A stretch of DNA of 64,000 bases from Planctomycetota bacterium. GTDB taxonomy: Bacteria; Planctomycetota; Phycisphaerae; Phycisphaerales; UBA1924. Below the pieces are notes generated by a model, which made no database searches, was not told the DNA's origin, and saw only the letters and a program-made list of their open reading frames with translations. Within the stretch, counting starts at the first letter, position 1; every line of letters starts with the position of its first letter. The stretch spans positions 372,001 to 436,000 of the forward strand of contig JAFEBO010000012.1 of assembly GCA_018242625.1 (NCBI GenBank), in the 5' to 3' direction. This document shows, in pieces, positions 1 to 8,379 of this stretch. Made by a program: the position numbers and the translations under genes.

Positions 1-79
1 GCTTGTCGGCCTCCGACATCGGGCGAATCAGTTCCAGCACGCTCCCGTCGGCCTCGCAGACATACTCGTAGAGGGGCAT
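1..79 (-). CDS. FmdB-type zinc-ribbon protein, N-terminal fragment (runs off the window)
   Basis: The minus strand from 79 reads MPLYEYVCEADGSVLEL and continues to the window edge. The opening M-P-x-Y-x-Y-x-C is the hallmark of the FmdB/CxxC_CxxC_SSSS putative regulatory proteins, small zinc-ribbon proteins of unclear function. Only 26 codons are present, and the second Cys pair that would complete the zinc site lies outside. A purine-rich GAAGGG stretch lies upstream of the ATG. It is divergent from the kinase gene at 135, so the two share a 55-bp promoter region. Confidence 0.6.
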   Translation of the reverse strand, partial: MPLYEYVCEADGSVLELIRPMSEADK

Positions 80-134
80 TGGTGAATCCCTTCTTTCTTT
101 ACTACATTCATACGCAGCCAGCCAAGGAATTCCC

Positions 135-3100
135 ATGCCCAAATGCCCCTCCTGCTCACTCGAAGTACCCGCCGCGGCCAAGTTCTGCCCCTCCTGCGGC
201 GGATCGATGGTTCCCGGCGCGAGCCAGAAGTCGATGAACGATGATGCGCAGGACATGCTGCAGACGGCGGTTTCCATGCCGCCCATCGGGCACACGCAAA
301 GGCCGGCAGAGCAGAGCCCGACCCGTCCCGCCCCAAGTCCGGGCATGACCGGCATCGGTTCTTCGCCGTCGGTCGCCATGCCCCCCACTTCTCCCTCCCC
401 CTCGATCGGTCCGGCGGGAATGCGGGGGGCAATTCCGCCGCGGGATGAACAGATGGCGGCAACGATTCCGAGTCCGAGCCGCGGGTCTTCTCCCCCGGGT
501 TCCAGCACCCCCGAAGCGCCCGTTTCGGCCCTTCCTCTGCCGGAGTCGGAAGCTCCCAGGCCCGCGCAGGCTCCGGGCGGCACGGTCCGTGCCACATCGG
601 GCACCTCGATCTTCGCCGGCGCGGAACTCGGACGGTTTGTTCCGGGCACACTCTTTGGCCAGCGCTACCGGATCATCGGACGTCTGGGAAAAGGCGGCAT
701 GGGAGATGTGTATCGCGCCGACGACGTCAAGCTCGGCCAGCCATGCGCGATGAAGTTCCTGCCCGAACAGCTCGGCCAGGACCGCGCGGCCCTCATCCGG
801 CTCTTCAACGAAGTTAAGATCGCCCGCGCCGTAAGCCATCCCAACGTCTGCCGCGTGTACGACCTCGGAGAAGAGGGATCGCAGCACTTCATCTCGATGG
901 AATACGTCGACGGTGAAGATCTGTCGAGCCTGCTGCGCCGCATCGGGCGGCTACCGGGGGACAAGGCGCTTCAGATCGCCCGACAACTGGCGGCGGGTCT
1001 CGCCGCCGCGCACGAAAAAGGCGTGCTTCATCGCGACCTGAAGCCGGCGAATGTGATGATCGACGGACGCGGCCACGTCCGCATCATGGACTTCGGCCTG
1101 GCCGGGCTCGCCGAGGAGCTCAAGGGCGACACGGGCCGGGCGGGTACGCCGGCGTACATGGCGCCGGAGCAGCTCGCCGGACGGGGAGTCACGGCAAAGA
1201 GCGATGTATACGCAATCGGCCTGCTGTTTTATGAGATCTTCTCTGGACGCCCGGTGTTCCGGCCCGAGTCGATGCAGGATCTGGCCCGCCTGCACAAGCA
1301 ACCGATTGCGGCACTTTCTTCGATCGTCCCGGAAATCGATCCGGGTGTCGAGAAAGTGATCATGAAGTGCCTCGAGCGTGATCCGGACCTTCGGCCGGCG
1401 TCGGCGCTTGCTGTGGCGAATCTTCTGGGAGGGGATGCGCTGACGGCCGCGCTTGCCGCCGGGGAAACCCCAAGCCCGGAACTGGTTGCGGCTTCGGGTT
1501 CGCGCGGCGCGCTGACTCCCGCGATCGCCGCCGCGCTGGCGCTCTCCTGCATCCTCGCGGTCTTTGGCGCGGCGTCGCTGAACTCCTCGGTCAAGCTCTT
1601 CGCCAAGACGCCCATGGAATACGCCCCCGTCACCCTTGCCGACAAGGCTCGGGAGGCCCTCAAGCAGCTCGGACATGCCAACCGGGGTGTGGATAGCGCA
1701 TACGGCATCGAAGAAGTAAGGGTCGACGTCCCCGACGGTCAGCCCAAGATCGCGCCCAAGATGCGATTCTGGTACCGGGAGAGTGACCGTCCGCTCGGCG
1801 TCGGTGCCGGCGGGCGTATCAGCCGGCTCGATCCGCCCCCCGCCGCGACAGGGGAACGGAGCGTGCTCATGAACCTTCAGGGCAAGCTGATCGAGGCGAG
1901 CGCCCCGGCACCCGTGGGTGCGATCGCCGCGGCCTCCCAGCCCGGCGCGCAGCTTCCCGAGGCGGACCTGCGACGGATTGTCGATCTGACCGATACCGCC
2001 CCTGACCGGCTGAAAGCTATGGATGCGGCAGACTTTGTCCCGGCGTCTTTTTCGACGGGCAGATATTCCTTTGAAGGTGTGCGGGCTTCCAAAAAGGCCG
2101 ACTCGGCCGCGGCCCCGATTCGTCTCGACATCGCGAATGTCGGCGGCACGGTGACGTACGTCGCTGTGCGGGACGGCAAGGCGCCCCCGCCCGCCGCCGG
2201 TTCTTCCGGTGCGAATTCTGCCCCGGATTCAAACTGGGTCGCGGCCGCGACGGTGGGAATTGTGCTCCTGGGAGTGCACGGCGTGCTGATCTGGATGGCG
2301 GCCTGGAGCCTGCGGCAGGGCAAGGCGGACCGCAAGGGCGCCACCCGCCTGGCGATCGCAACGTTTGCGATCCAGTCGCTTGTATGGCTCTGCCGCGCCC
2401 ATTTCTCCACAGATCCGGCCGCGGTGATGGACACCGTGATTCCCGCGCTGTCGTTCGCGGCTTGGCTGGCGGCAATCGTGTGGATGATGTATGTGGGTCT
2501 CGAGCCGATCATCCGTAAGCGCTGGCCGCAGAGCCTCGTGAGCTGGAGCCGGCTTCTGGGCGGTGCATGGATCGATCCGCGCGTGGGTCGAGACCTCCTG
2601 ATCGGTTCGCTTGCGGGGGTCCTCTGGGTGCTTGCGGTGCAGGGGCTGGCCTGGTGGAGCTCCCGCGGCGCGGCGCCCGCGATGCTCGGGATCAACGAGC
2701 TGTCGATGATGGGACCCCTTCCGGCTCTTTCGGTGATCCTCAACTCGCTGATCGCGGCGATCCTCTTCACGCTGTCACTGACGTTCCTGTGCACATTGCC
2801 CAGGTTCGTCCTGGGAAATCACGTGGCCGCGAGCGCCGCGGTCTTCGCGCTTTTGGCCGTGTTCTTTGCGGCCGCGATGACAGCGCAGACGGGAGTGGAG
2901 CGCTCCCCGGTCGTTGCGATCACCGGACTTTGCGCCGGCGCGATCGTGGGCCTGGTGCTGACCCGGCTCGGGCTGCTGACGTTGCTCGCGGCGTTCTTTG
3001 CCGCCGGCGTGCTCTGGGAATTTCCGCTCTCGCTCGGGGGTGGCTGGACGATGGCAAGCTCACTGGCGGCCATCGGCGTGGTGATCGCGGTGGCGGTGTT

Positions 3101-3152
3101 CGGCACGCTCACGAGCGTGGGAGTCGGGTCGGCTCAGCCAAAGCGGATCTGA
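135..3152 (+). CDS. Ser/Thr protein kinase with N-terminal zinc ribbon and multi-span membrane C-terminus
   Basis: The protein has 1005 residues. Residues 4-21 hold two CPSC knuckles (C4, C7, C18, C21), a zinc ribbon. A Pro/Ser-rich linker follows to about 165. The Hanks-type kinase domain spans about 176-430: Gly loop GKGGMG at 185-190, ATP lysine K207, catalytic HRD with D301 (HRDLKPAN), DFG with D319, then a GTPAYMAPE activation segment. All catalytic residues are present, so it should be active. A hydrophobic segment near 456-480 is followed by a roughly 200-residue region, predicted outside the membrane, and then by about seven to eight further hydrophobic spans from about 700 to the end. 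The family phosphorylates Ser/Thr of client proteins; the signal sensed by the membrane half is unknown. A TACATT box at 103-108 and an AAGGAA ribosome site precede the ATG. It ends 3 bp before the convergent flgH stop. Confidence 0.9.
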   Translation: MPKCPSCSLEVPAAAKFCPSCGGSMVPGASQKSMNDDAQDMLQTAVSMPPIGHTQRPAEQSPTRPAPSPGMTGIGSSPSVAMPPTSPSPSIGPAGMRGAIPPRDEQMAATIPSPSRGSSPPGSSTPEAPVSALPLPESEAPRPAQAPGGTVRATSGTSIFAGAELGRFVPGTLFGQRYRIIGRLGKGGMGDVYRADDVKLGQPCAMKFLPEQLGQDRAALIRLFNEVKIARAVSHPNVCRVYDLGEEGSQHFISMEYVDGEDLSSLLRRIGRLPGDKALQIARQLAAGLAAAHEKGVLHRDLKPANVMIDGRGHVRIMDFGLAGLAEELKGDTGRAGTPAYMAPEQLAGRGVTAKSDVYAIGLLFYEIFSGRPVFRPESMQDLARLHKQPIAALSSIVPEIDPGVEKVIMKCLERDPDLRPASALAVANLLGGDALTAALAAGETPSPELVAASGSRGALTPAIAAALALSCILAVFGAASLNSSVKLFAKTPMEYAPVTLADKAREALKQLGHANRGVDSAYGIEEVRVDVPDGQPKIAPKMRFWYRESDRPLGVGAGGRISRLDPPPAATGERSVLMNLQGKLIEASAPAPVGAIAAASQPGAQLPEADLRRIVDLTDTAPDRLKAMDAADFVPASFSTGRYSFEGVRASKKADSAAAPIRLDIANVGGTVTYVAVRDGKAPPPAAGSSGANSAPDSNWVAAATVGIVLLGVHGVLIWMAAWSLRQGKADRKGATRLAIATFAIQSLVWLCRAHFSTDPAAVMDTVIPALSFAAWLAAIVWMMYVGLEPIIRKRWPQSLVSWSRLLGGAWIDPRVGRDLLIGSLAGVLWVLAVQGLAWWSSRGAAPAMLGINELSMMGPLPALSVILNSLIAAILFTLSLTFLCTLPRFVLGNHVAASAAVFALLAVFFAAAMTAQTGVERSPVVAITGLCAGAIVGLVLTRLGLLTLLAAFFAAGVLWEFPLSLGGGWTMASSLAAIGVVIAVAVFGTLTSVGVGSAQPKRI

Positions 3153-3155
3153 TGT

Positions 3156-3887
3156 TTAGAAGGCGAAAACGGTATCAAAGAAGCGCGGGATCCAGCCCTT
3201 TTCCGACGCCTTCTTGACGTCGCCCTCGTTCTTCAGGCTGAGCACCATGTCGGCGATCTGGCTGGAGAGGATCGTGTTGCTGGTGGTGATGTCCGCGGTG
3301 CGGCAATTACCGGTCAGCACGACGGTGGTGATCTCGTTGTCCTTCGTGACGGTCTTTTTGGCTTCCAGCACCAGCACGCCGTTGGGCTTGATATCGATGA
3401 CCGTTGCGGTGATCTTGGCGCTCAGCTTGTCGGCGCGGTCGTAGTTGCTGCTGCCCTCCCACTTGTTTTTCCCGTTCAGGTCCACCTGCGCGATCGGATC
3501 CCGGGGAGAAGGCTCCAGGCGAGCCTGGTACAGCTGCGTGAGATTGATGAAGTGCTCGAGCGCCGCGTTGAAGTCGAGCTTCTTCTCCTGTTTCGCATCG
3601 GCGTTGGTGTTCTGAGTCGTCTGCTCATCGATGAGAATCGTGATGAGATCGTTCTTGGTGAAGCTCTTGGGCTTGGGCGCTTCAACAAAGAAAAGGCTGG
3701 CCTGTTTCAAAGGCGCCTGGGTCTGCTCGAGCGACGGGGCGGGTTCTTCCCCGGCAGGCGCGGAGGCGGTCACGGGCGACGAGCCGCTCGAGAGCGGCTG
3801 CACATCGCGGAGCAGGCTCTGGGCAATCGCAAAGGCAGGAAGAGCGCAAAGAGCGGTCAGAACCAGAGGCAATGTAAAGGATCGCAT
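3156..3887 (-). CDS. flgH: Flagellar L-ring protein FlgH
   Basis: The protein has 243 residues, close to the usual FlgH length. It forms the outer-membrane (L) ring bushing around the flagellar rod. The N-terminus is a Sec signal peptide (hydrophobic to about residue 22, AIAQ cleavage region). The body carries the FlgH signature region: SFTKNDLITILIDEQ, then KWEGSSNYDRADK, then the beta-rich segment ending in the C-terminal aromatic FDTVFAF. Odd point: the only Cys in the signal region (C14) is preceded by Thr-Ala-Leu, which is not a lipobox, so unlike the enterobacterial protein this FlgH is probably not a lipoprotein. GGAAGG lies 5-10 nt before the ATG. It is the last gene of the minus-strand flgF-flgG-flgA-flgH unit. 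Confidence 0.93.
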   Translation of the reverse strand: MRSFTLPLVLTALCALPAFAIAQSLLRDVQPLSSGSSPVTASAPAGEEPAPSLEQTQAPLKQASLFFVEAPKPKSFTKNDLITILIDEQTTQNTNADAKQEKKLDFNAALEHFINLTQLYQARLEPSPRDPIAQVDLNGKNKWEGSSNYDRADKLSAKITATVIDIKPNGVLVLEAKKTVTKDNEITTVVLTGNCRTADITTSNTILSSQIADMVLSLKNEGDVKKASEKGWIPRFFDTVFAF

Positions 3888-3908
3888 CGGTAACCTTCCG
3901 GGTGGGAC

Positions 3909-5237
3909 TCAGGGTACTTCAATCGGGGTGAACTTCATCTTTTTGACCGGCCTGCGGGGGTCGTCGGTCTTGGCGTGCACAACAAACGTACCGTCCGCGT
4001 TGTTGACGACCTTCTCAACTTTGACCGATCCGACCTGAACCTGCGTCGGGGGCTGCTGGGGCATGGGCTGGGCTTGCGCCGGCGCGAACGGAGACTGCGA
4101 AACCGGTTTGGACGGAGTGTCAGTCGGAGGCGCGGGGTCTGCCGCCGGTTCGTTCCGGAAAACCTGGTCCTCGGGTTCCTGCGCCTGTATGACGGCCTGG
4201 CCGGGCGCGATGACCTTAGCGGTGACGCGGCTTTTCGCGTTCCGGAGCGAAACAAATTCGATGACTTCGCCCTCGCGACCCTGCGTGAGCGCACGGGCCT
4301 TGGTGTTCATCACGATCGATCCGGAGAGGCAGGCCAGGTTGACAATGTCCCCACGTTTCACCAGTAGGGCGGCTTCGACATCGCCCTCGACAAAGACCTG
4401 TCCTGGCTCCAGCCGGTTCTTCACGACATTGCCGATGACCGAAGATTCGCTAAGATACCTGGCGCCCGGAGCGACCCAGCGATCCTCGACAAGCACCCCG
4501 TCCTTGGCGACGATGTCCCCGCGGCGCAGCGACCTGCCGCAGACAACAACGTGCTGCTGCTGTTCAACCCGGACCTTGACAGTCCCCGCCGCGATCACCC
4601 GCTCGCCCTCAAATACGCGCACGAGCACGGGCACCACAGTGCCAAGGCCCGTGGGCTGAACGTCCAGCACGCGCCCGGCACCGGGCATATCCAGCAGCGT
4701 GGCGTCGGATTCCGCAAAGTTCAGGCGGACGGTTTCCGGTTCGACCTTGAGAAAGCGCACAAGCCGGCCCGCGATGGTGCCTCGCACGTTTTCTTCCGCA
4801 AGTTCGGAGGCCAGTCGCCACGTCGGCCCGGGAGCGACCGGGTGTTCGGTCGCCGCGGGAGCGACGGGCTTGGCAGCCGGCTCGGCCGCCTCTTGCTTGG
4901 GCTCGATAAGCCTCACGGTGCAGGAGTCGCCGTTGAAGGCGATTCGGCCCCAGCGCGTCTGGGGGCGCGATGCCGAGATTACGCTGCGGACTTCCTCGAT
5001 CGAGAGAGTCACGATCGGGCGCACGTTCCCCGGCTTGGACGCTTCGAGAACCACCACCCCGCCCAGGGCCACCGCGTCCGGACCCTCCAGGTTCGCAATT
5101 TCCCGGAGCAGCAGCGGCGTATCGCTGTCGGTCCGGACCGATGAGCGGAGCACGATCGAATCGGCGTGCGAAAACTGCGCGAAGCAGGTCGCGGCCAGAA
5201 TTGCTGAAGTTCGTGCGAGCGCAGAAACCATCGACAT
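3909..5237 (-). CDS. flgA: Flagellar P-ring assembly chaperone FlgA (extended form)
   Basis: The protein has 442 residues; FlgA is commonly 140-240, so this is a long version. It has a signal peptide (to about residue 25), an N-terminal region of about 200 residues, then a SAF-like domain at about 235-300 (RRGDIVAKDGV, then LEPGQVFVEGD) and the FlgA C-terminal fold (KRGDIVNLACLSGSIVM, KARALTQGREGE, VIAPGQAVI). FlgA is a periplasmic chaperone that helps FlgI assemble into the P-ring. A Pro/Gln-rich tail of about 90 residues with a short beta-like end is extra. The gene lies between flgG and flgH, but its client flgI is 6.5 kb away on the other strand. The start is uncertain between two nearby ATGs (5237 and 5231), and no strong ribosome site is visible. 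Confidence 0.85.
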   Translation of the reverse strand: MSMVSALARTSAILAATCFAQFSHADSIVLRSSVRTDSDTPLLLREIANLEGPDAVALGGVVVLEASKPGNVRPIVTLSIEEVRSVISASRPQTRWGRIAFNGDSCTVRLIEPKQEAAEPAAKPVAPAATEHPVAPGPTWRLASELAEENVRGTIAGRLVRFLKVEPETVRLNFAESDATLLDMPGAGRVLDVQPTGLGTVVPVLVRVFEGERVIAAGTVKVRVEQQQHVVVCGRSLRRGDIVAKDGVLVEDRWVAPGARYLSESSVIGNVVKNRLEPGQVFVEGDVEAALLVKRGDIVNLACLSGSIVMNTKARALTQGREGEVIEFVSLRNAKSRVTAKVIAPGQAVIQAQEPEDQVFRNEPAADPAPPTDTPSKPVSQSPFAPAQAQPMPQQPPTQVQVGSVKVEKVVNNADGTFVVHAKTDDPRRPVKKMKFTPIEVP

Positions 5238-5283
5238 ACCAGACGCAAGCAGCGTGCCGGACGTTGCTCAAAGGGGCGGAGTA

Positions 5284-6087
5284 TTAGCGGCGAAGCTGGG
5301 CGACCGAGCGGAGCGCATCGTCGGCGGCGCGGACGACCTGGCTGTTGAACTCAAAGGCCCGCTGGGTCCGGATGAGATCGATCATCTCCCGGGTGGGATC
5401 GACGTTCGAGTTCTCAAGAAAGCCCTGCATGATCGTCCCGCGGTTGTCCGTGCCCGGCTCACCCTGAAGGGGCGGCCCCGAGCCGGCGGTTTCCGCGTAC
5501 AGGTTCTCGCCCATCTGCAGCAGCCCGCCCGGATTCGGGAAGGTCGCGAGCTGGATCTGTCCCTGCAGCTGAGGGTCGGTGCTTCCGGCAATCGTGGCAT
5601 AGACGCGACCGTTGCTGTCGATCGAGATCGATGTCGCATTCGCGTCAATCACGATCGAGGGCTGGAGGCGATAGCCCTGGTTGTTCGCCATCACGATCTC
5701 GCGATTGGCATTGAGCGAGAGGTTACCCGCCCGCGTGTAGGCGGTCGTTCCAAGCTCTGAAGGAACCTGCACTTGCAAAAACCCCTGGCCCTTGATCTGT
5801 ACATCGAGGGGGCGGCCCGTGGTGAGCGGCGCACCCTCCGTGAAATCAAGCTGAGTGCTGGAAACCCGCACGCCAAGGCCGATCTGGATACCCAGGGGTG
5901 TCCGGTCGCCCAGCGCGTTCTCAACTCCCGGCTGGGCTTTGTGCAGGTAAAGCAGATCCTGAAAGTTCGTGCGGCTGGCCTTAAAGCCGACGGTGTTGAG
6001 GTTGGCCAGGTTGTTCGCGGTCACGTCCAGCGACGTGTTGAGCGCGGACAGTCCCGAGGCAGAAGATTCGAGTGCCACCATTGCCAT
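5284..6087 (-). CDS. flgG: Flagellar distal rod protein FlgG
   Basis: The protein has 267 residues, the standard FlgG length. The N-terminal rod/hook helix reads SGLSALNTSLDVTANNLANLNT followed by VGFKASR. The mid-domain has the GRPLDVQIKGQGFLQV block, and the C-terminus has LENSNVDPTREMIDLIRTQR and the VVRAADDALRSVAQL coiled-coil helix. These are diagnostic of FlgG rather than FlgE. It builds the distal rod passing through the P- and L-rings. GGAAG precedes the ATG. It lies 61 bp downstream of flgF in the same direction, and flgA follows after 46 bp, so the block is likely one transcript. Confidence 0.95.
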   Translation of the reverse strand: MAMVALESSASGLSALNTSLDVTANNLANLNTVGFKASRTNFQDLLYLHKAQPGVENALGDRTPLGIQIGLGVRVSSTQLDFTEGAPLTTGRPLDVQIKGQGFLQVQVPSELGTTAYTRAGNLSLNANREIVMANNQGYRLQPSIVIDANATSISIDSNGRVYATIAGSTDPQLQGQIQLATFPNPGGLLQMGENLYAETAGSGPPLQGEPGTDNRGTIMQGFLENSNVDPTREMIDLIRTQRAFEFNSQVVRAADDALRSVAQLRR

Positions 6088-6148
6088 AGCGACGGCTTCC
6101 TACGCGAACGGCGTGCCGGAGGGGTGCCCCTGCCGGCCGGATCTAACT

Positions 6149-6925
6149 TCAGGCCAGGCGTCCGAATGTGTTGATTGCACGATCCATCATGCGATCCTGG
6201 GCCTGCACAATGGCCAGATTCGAGTCCACGTCGCGTGAAGTTTCCTGCACGCGAAGCAGCGTCTTGATCTCATCCGCCCCCGAAAGCTCAAGCTGCCCCT
6301 GCTTGATCAACCCCGCGCCCGCATTCATCCGTGAGACTTGCGCAGCAGGCGCTTCCAGGATCGACCCTCCCCGCTTGCGGATGGCCGTTTCGTCCTTGGC
6401 GCTATAAACGCCGATCCGCGCGATTTCCGCGCCATCCACTGTAATCGTGCCATCCGTCGCGATTTTCATCTCACCCGGAGGCACAACGATCGGCCGCTGA
6501 ACCCGATCAAGCACGGCGGCACCGGTCCCCGCGTGGATCAGGCGGCCCTGCGGGCTGCGAACGAACCGGCCGTCACGGGTGAGAAGCGCCGTACGCCCAG
6601 CGTCCTTGGGGCCTCCCTGGACCTGAAAAAAACCGTTCCCCTCGATCGCCGCGTCGTACGGGCTGCTGGTGATCTTGGTGGGCCCCTGCGCCAGGTTTAC
6701 CCGGGTGGGAGCGGCAAGAACCCCCGCGCCCAGCCGCTCGAGCATGGCATCCGACGGGGCGAACGGAAGGTGATCCTCGGTTCTGGCCGCATCGCGCTGC
6801 ATGAGGGCCGGGATGTCGGGCTTGAACCCGACCGTGTCCATGTTCGCCATGTTGTTCGCGTACACATCCTGCCGGTAAAGAGCCGTCAGCAGGCCGGAAC
6901 TCGAGATCTGGAATCCGTAGTTCAT
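6149..6925 (-). CDS. flgF: Flagellar proximal rod protein FlgF (FlgG-like)
   Basis: The start was set at the ATG at 6925 (MNYGFQISSSGL) because GGAGG sits 11 nt upstream; a longer frame adds 24 residues with no rod-protein character. The result is 258 residues. It has the N-terminal rod helix with YANNMANMDTVGFK, the GNGFFQVQ core motif, and the C-terminal helix with ETSRDVDSNLAIVQAQD. It is shorter and less canonical than the neighbouring FlgG, which fits FlgF, but assignment within the FlgF/FlgG family rests on position and divergence. It is the first gene of the minus-strand flagellar unit, and its start lies 150 bp from the divergent lipoprotein gene. Confidence 0.85.
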   Translation of the reverse strand: MNYGFQISSSGLLTALYRQDVYANNMANMDTVGFKPDIPALMQRDAARTEDHLPFAPSDAMLERLGAGVLAAPTRVNLAQGPTKITSSPYDAAIEGNGFFQVQGGPKDAGRTALLTRDGRFVRSPQGRLIHAGTGAAVLDRVQRPIVVPPGEMKIATDGTITVDGAEIARIGVYSAKDETAIRKRGGSILEAPAAQVSRMNAGAGLIKQGQLELSGADEIKTLLRVQETSRDVDSNLAIVQAQDRMMDRAINTFGRLA

Positions 6926-7075
6926 GCTGTTCGCCGCCTCCGCGGGCCCCCGCTCCTGTCCATGAGCGTCTCCAACGCTCGCAAGCCCCAGACGCAAATT
7001 GCGTGCCGGTCAATTCGCCTCCTGAACCGGGCAACGCGGAGCCGAAGTGGTAAGCTCCGCGGACGAGGAACTCAC

Positions 7076-7627
7076 ATGAAATCAGACTTTGCATTTCTGG
7101 CGGTTGCTGCCACTCTGATCGGTGCCTGCCAGTCCACACCGCCGGTCAGGCCGGTGGTCCAAGCGGCCTCTGCCGAGCAGAAGCAGGCGACGCTCGGCCG
7201 CGTGAAGTCGCTCGCCGGGACCTGGAAAGTCACCGGGCCCAAAGGGGATGAAAACCAGACGACTGCTTTCACGGTGGGAGGAGGCGGCTCAACCGTCCGC
7301 GAGGTCATGTTCCCCGGCACGGCCCACGAGATGACGAACATGTACCACATGGACGGCCAGAAGATCGTCTGCACGCACTACTGCGCCACGGGGAATCAGC
7401 CGCGCATGACCGCGCCCGTCACCACACTGGACGCCGCGAGCGCGAGCAACGAACCGCTCTGCTTCAAACTCGAGCACGTGAGCAATCTGCGTTCGCCCGA
7501 CGAGTCTTACATGGGCGAGATGTGGCTCACCTTCAAGGATGCCAACACGGTCGAACAGCGCTGGAAGTCATTCAAAGGCGATCACCTGGAGAGCGACGTG
7601 ATCTTCACGCTCACCCGGCTGCAGTGA
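7076..7627 (+). CDS. Small lipoprotein of unknown function
   Basis: The protein has 183 residues. The start at 7076 is set by GAGGAA 6 nt upstream and by the signal sequence; a longer frame running back to 6338 is antisense to flgF. The N-terminus has a lipobox (LIGAC, Cys near residue 18), predicting a lipid-anchored envelope protein. The body begins LGRVKSLAGTWKV, a phrase seen in small lipocalin-like or DUF1579-like beta-barrel proteins, followed by alternating beta-type segments ending in DVIFTLTRL. The ligand is unknown. A TAAGCT hexamer at 7051-7056 is a possible -10 element. It is convergent with the pyrophosphatase gene. Confidence 0.75.
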   Translation: MKSDFAFLAVAATLIGACQSTPPVRPVVQAASAEQKQATLGRVKSLAGTWKVTGPKGDENQTTAFTVGGGGSTVREVMFPGTAHEMTNMYHMDGQKIVCTHYCATGNQPRMTAPVTTLDAASASNEPLCFKLEHVSNLRSPDESYMGEMWLTFKDANTVEQRWKSFKGDHLESDVIFTLTRLQ

Positions 7628-7650
7628 CGATCCGGACTTCCTCTTCAGCA

Positions 7651-8217
7651 CTAACGACTCAGACCCTTCATGCTCCCGATTCGACGGGCGGAGAAGTACC
7701 TTTGCAGAGAATCCTCGATGATCGCATAGGCCGCTTCGGCGGGCATGACTTCATCAACCGCCACGTCTTTGCCCTCGAGCATCTTGTAATCCTCGAAGAA
7801 GCGCTTGAGCATCTTGAAGATGTGCTTGGGGAAATCGCTGGCCTTCTGAAATTCGGAGTAGATCGGGTCCTGAACCATGACGGCGATGATCTTGTGATCC
7901 GGGTCGCCCTGGTCGATCATGGACATCAGGCCAACGGCGCGTGCGTCGCAGATGGTCAGGGGCGGGATGCTCTCGGTGCTGTACACGAGCACGTCGAGCG
8001 GATCGTCGTCCTCGGCGAGTGTCTGCGGGATGAAGCCGTAATTGGCCGGGTAATAGACCGCACTCGAGAGCACGCGATCGACCTTGAGCATGCCCGAGCC
8101 CTTATCGATCTCGAACTTGAGGTTGCTGCCGCGCGGAATTTCGATGACCGAACGGAATTGCCCGGGAAGCGGAAGCCCCTCGATGCCGGGCGTTACATCA
8201 TGCCACGGATGGATCAT
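7651..8217 (-). CDS. ppa: Inorganic pyrophosphatase, family I
   Basis: The protein has 188 residues from the ATG at 8217 (MIHPWHDV), close to the family length; a longer frame adds 40 residues in the divergent promoter region. It hydrolyses PPi to phosphate in the cytoplasm and so pulls biosynthetic reactions forward. Motifs: VIEIPRGSNLKFEID near the N-terminus (substrate residues), then YYPANYGFIPQT, then the metal-binding signature DDDPLDVLV, then GDPDHKIIAV and the C-terminal FFEDYK helix. All are in the expected order. A TACCCT hexamer lies 5 nt upstream of the ATG, so the transcript may be leaderless. It is divergent from the M3 peptidase gene. Confidence 0.96.
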   Translation of the reverse strand: MIHPWHDVTPGIEGLPLPGQFRSVIEIPRGSNLKFEIDKGSGMLKVDRVLSSAVYYPANYGFIPQTLAEDDDPLDVLVYSTESIPPLTICDARAVGLMSMIDQGDPDHKIIAVMVQDPIYSEFQKASDFPKHIFKMLKRFFEDYKMLEGKDVAVDEVMPAEAAYAIIEDSLQRYFSARRIGSMKGLSR

Positions 8218-8222
8218 GGGTG

Positions 8223-8228
8223 AGGGTA
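8223..8228 (-). promoter_or_regulatory. Possible -10 element of ppa
   Basis: TACCCT on the minus strand ends 5 nt before the ATG at 8217. The two divergent genes carry the same hexamer. Confidence 0.42.
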
Positions 8229-8367
8229 GGTTGCACGAAGATTCCGAGTTTCGGTCGCGACCGGAAAACGGCAGCGAGTCAACGAACTCAGCCCAAGAGC
8301 CCTCTGTTTCTGAAAGGCTCCGTACCCGGTCCTGCAAGCCCGGTCGCCCTTTGCCTCTCCCCGGCCT

Positions 8368-8373
8368 TACCCT
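8368..8373 (+). promoter_or_regulatory. Possible -10 element of the M3 peptidase gene
   Basis: TACCCT ends 6 nt before the ATG at 8380; no ribosome site lies between. Confidence 0.45.
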
Positions 8374-8379
8374 TGCATC

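Noticed and set aside
6338..7075. Long N-terminal extension of the lipoprotein frame
   Set aside because: It is antisense to flgF; the lipobox and ribosome site place the start at 7076.
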